From Methanobacteriota archaeon (lineage in GTDB: Archaea > Thermoplasmatota > Thermoplasmata > JAUWGG01): a DNA stretch of 6,982 bases. Numbering within the stretch: the stretch's first letter is position 1; the number at the start of each line of letters is the position of its first letter. The stretch is from positions 1-6,982 of the forward strand of contig JAUWGG010000051.1 in the NCBI GenBank assembly GCA_030606525.1, written 5' to 3'. The notes beneath the pieces are model-generated. The model had not been told where the DNA came from, searched no databases, and was given only the letters and a program-made list of their open reading frames with translations. Positions 5,905-6,982 of the stretch are shown in pieces. Both the position numbers and the translations under genes were made by a program.

Positions 5905-6982
5905 ATGGGATATGATGCTGCGATTGATTATTTATACAATCTCAAGAGATTTGGCATGAAGTTGGGATTGGACAATATAAATCAGTTACTTCGATATTTA
6001 GGAGAGCCGCAAAAAAATTTGAAGGTGATCCATGTCACAGGTACAAATGGAAAAGGTTCTGTTTGTGCTATGGTTAGTTCAATGCTCAAATGTGCTGGTT
6101 ATAAGGTGGGAATGTACACATCACCGCATCTGGTAAGATTTACAGAGAGGATTCAGGTCGATGGGGAAGAGATCGGTGAGAAGGATGTCTTACGGTTAAT
6201 GCACAAGATAAAACCATTCATTGATCGCATGACAAAAGAATCTAGAACGAAGCAACCAACTTTCTTTGAGGTGGCGACTGCCCTAGCCCTCCTTTATTTC
6301 GTTCAAGAAAAGGTGGATTTTGCTGTTGTCGAAGTAGGATTGGGAGGGAGATTGGATGCAACCAATGTTGTCGATCCATTGGTATGTGTTATTACGCATA
6401 TCGCATTAGAGCACACAGAGCATTTGGGAAGGAAAATAGAGGATATTGCAAAAGAAAAGGCAGGAATAATTAAAAAAGGTGTGCCGGTTGTGACAGCGGA
6501 AAATAATGAAAGAGCACTCGCCGTAATAAAAAATACATGTAAAGAAAGAGACTGTAAAATGATAAGGGTTGGGAAAGATATAAGATTTGAGAAGATAAAA
6601 GTTGATATATATCATCAAGAGTTCAATGTTAAAACAGATGTTAATGAATACAACAATTTAAGGATGAAGTTATTGGGCGATCATCAGTTAGTGAATGCTG
6701 CAACAGCCATTGGCGCAATTGAGCTGCTTAGATACCAGCACATAGATGTCCCAAAAAAGGCGATTAAAGAAGGATTGCTCAAAACGAATTGGCCTGCGCG
6801 ATTGGAAGTGGTGCATAGATCACCATTGATTATATTGGATTCAACGCATAACTATGATGGCGCAAAAACATTTAGAAGTTCATTAGATATTTTCGACTAT
6901 AAAAGGATGATATTGATCTTGGGTATCCTCAACGATAAGGATTTGGAGCCGATGATAAAGGAAATTGCTCCATTAGCGCATA
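5905..6982 (+). CDS. folC: Folylpolyglutamate synthase / dihydrofolate synthase (FolC), C-terminus cut by window edge
   Basis: FolC is a Mur-ligase-like ATPase. It adds glutamate to dihydropteroate, to folates, or to both, which retains folates and improves their fit to enzymes such as PurH. The visible 359 residues cover nearly all of the roughly 420-residue family length, and no stop is reached. Motifs are the P-loop TGTNGKGS (45-52), TSPHLVRFTERI (72-83), FFEVATALAL (120-129), EVGLGGRLDATN (143-154), ITHIALEHTEHLG (163-175), EKAGIIK (184-190), GDHQLVNAATA (258-268), WPARLE (296-301) and LDSTHNYDGA (311-320). Ser73, Glu143 and His170 correspond to the magnesium ligands, and Lys185 to the carbamylated lysine, of the Lactobacillus casei enzyme as I recall its numbering. 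LEHT replaces the common LDHT and THNYDG replaces AHNPDG, which are mild changes. Whether it has one or both activities cannot be told. It lies 10 bp after purH in the same operon. Confidence 0.95.
   Translation, partial: MGYDAAIDYLYNLKRFGMKLGLDNINQLLRYLGEPQKNLKVIHVTGTNGKGSVCAMVSSMLKCAGYKVGMYTSPHLVRFTERIQVDGEEIGEKDVLRLMHKIKPFIDRMTKESRTKQPTFFEVATALALLYFVQEKVDFAVVEVGLGGRLDATNVVDPLVCVITHIALEHTEHLGRKIEDIAKEKAGIIKKGVPVVTAENNERALAVIKNTCKERDCKMIRVGKDIRFEKIKVDIYHQEFNVKTDVNEYNNLRMKLLGDHQLVNAATAIGAIELLRYQHIDVPKKAIKEGLLKTNWPARLEVVHRSPLIILDSTHNYDGAKTFRSSLDIFDYKRMILILGILNDKDLEPMIKEIAPLAH

Noticed and set aside
6406..6618. Minus-strand open frame opposite folC
   Set aside because: Opposite conserved FolC motifs, Phe/Tyr/Cys-rich, no plausible start context.
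1..6982. Mobile element, CRISPR array, tRNA or defence system
   Set aside because: No terminal repeats, transposase, regular repeat-spacer pattern or tRNA-like fold was found; coding sequence fills nearly the whole window.

Overview
The window looks archaeal. It carries both subunits of the archaea-specific Glu-tRNA(Gln) amidotransferase GatDE and a divergent member of the archaeal beta-ribofuranosylaminobenzene 5'-phosphate (RFAP) synthase family (COG1907). AT-rich, TATA-like segments lie between the divergent gene pairs, and most starts have a GGAGG or GAGGTG type Shine-Dalgarno. The phylum cannot be fixed from these genes alone. Having both an RFAP-synthase relative and folate enzymes (FolD, PurH, FolC) suggests a methanogen-related euryarchaeal or similar lineage that also uses tetrahydrofolate. 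No mobile element, CRISPR array, tRNA or rRNA was seen.

Layout. Bases 1-356 (minus) hold the N-terminal third of gatD, cut by the window edge. A gap of about 73 bp with an AT-rich divergent promoter separates it from gatE (430-2313, plus). folD (2298-3167, plus) overlaps the end of gatE by 16 bases. folD converges on a GHMP-superfamily, RFAP-synthase-like gene (3173-4216, minus) with only 5 bp between the stop codons, and a nested inverted repeat covers that junction. A second divergent promoter region (4217-4349) leads to purH (4350-5894, plus). folC (5905 to the right edge, plus, incomplete) follows 10 bp later. Coding density is very high and no gene-free stretch exceeds about 130 bp.

How the genes work together. 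GatD and GatE make Gln-tRNA(Gln) by transamidation. The other genes centre on one-carbon and pterin metabolism. FolC makes or polyglutamylates folate. FolD interconverts methylene- and methenyl-tetrahydrofolate and classically also makes 10-formyl-tetrahydrofolate. PurH uses 10-formyl-tetrahydrofolate for the last two steps to IMP. The RFAP-synthase-like protein belongs to a family that commits p-aminobenzoate to tetrahydromethanopterin, the archaeal folate analogue.

Main point of interest. This FolD has lost the Lys that family knowledge assigns to cyclohydrolase catalysis (Ile58 here). It also has Glu for the partner Gln and His for the NADP-phosphate Arg, while the rest of the protein looks intact. 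Its neighbour PurH needs 10-formyl-tetrahydrofolate, the product of the step this FolD would be expected to lack. A divergent RFAP-synthase relative next door raises the question of which pterin this enzyme uses.
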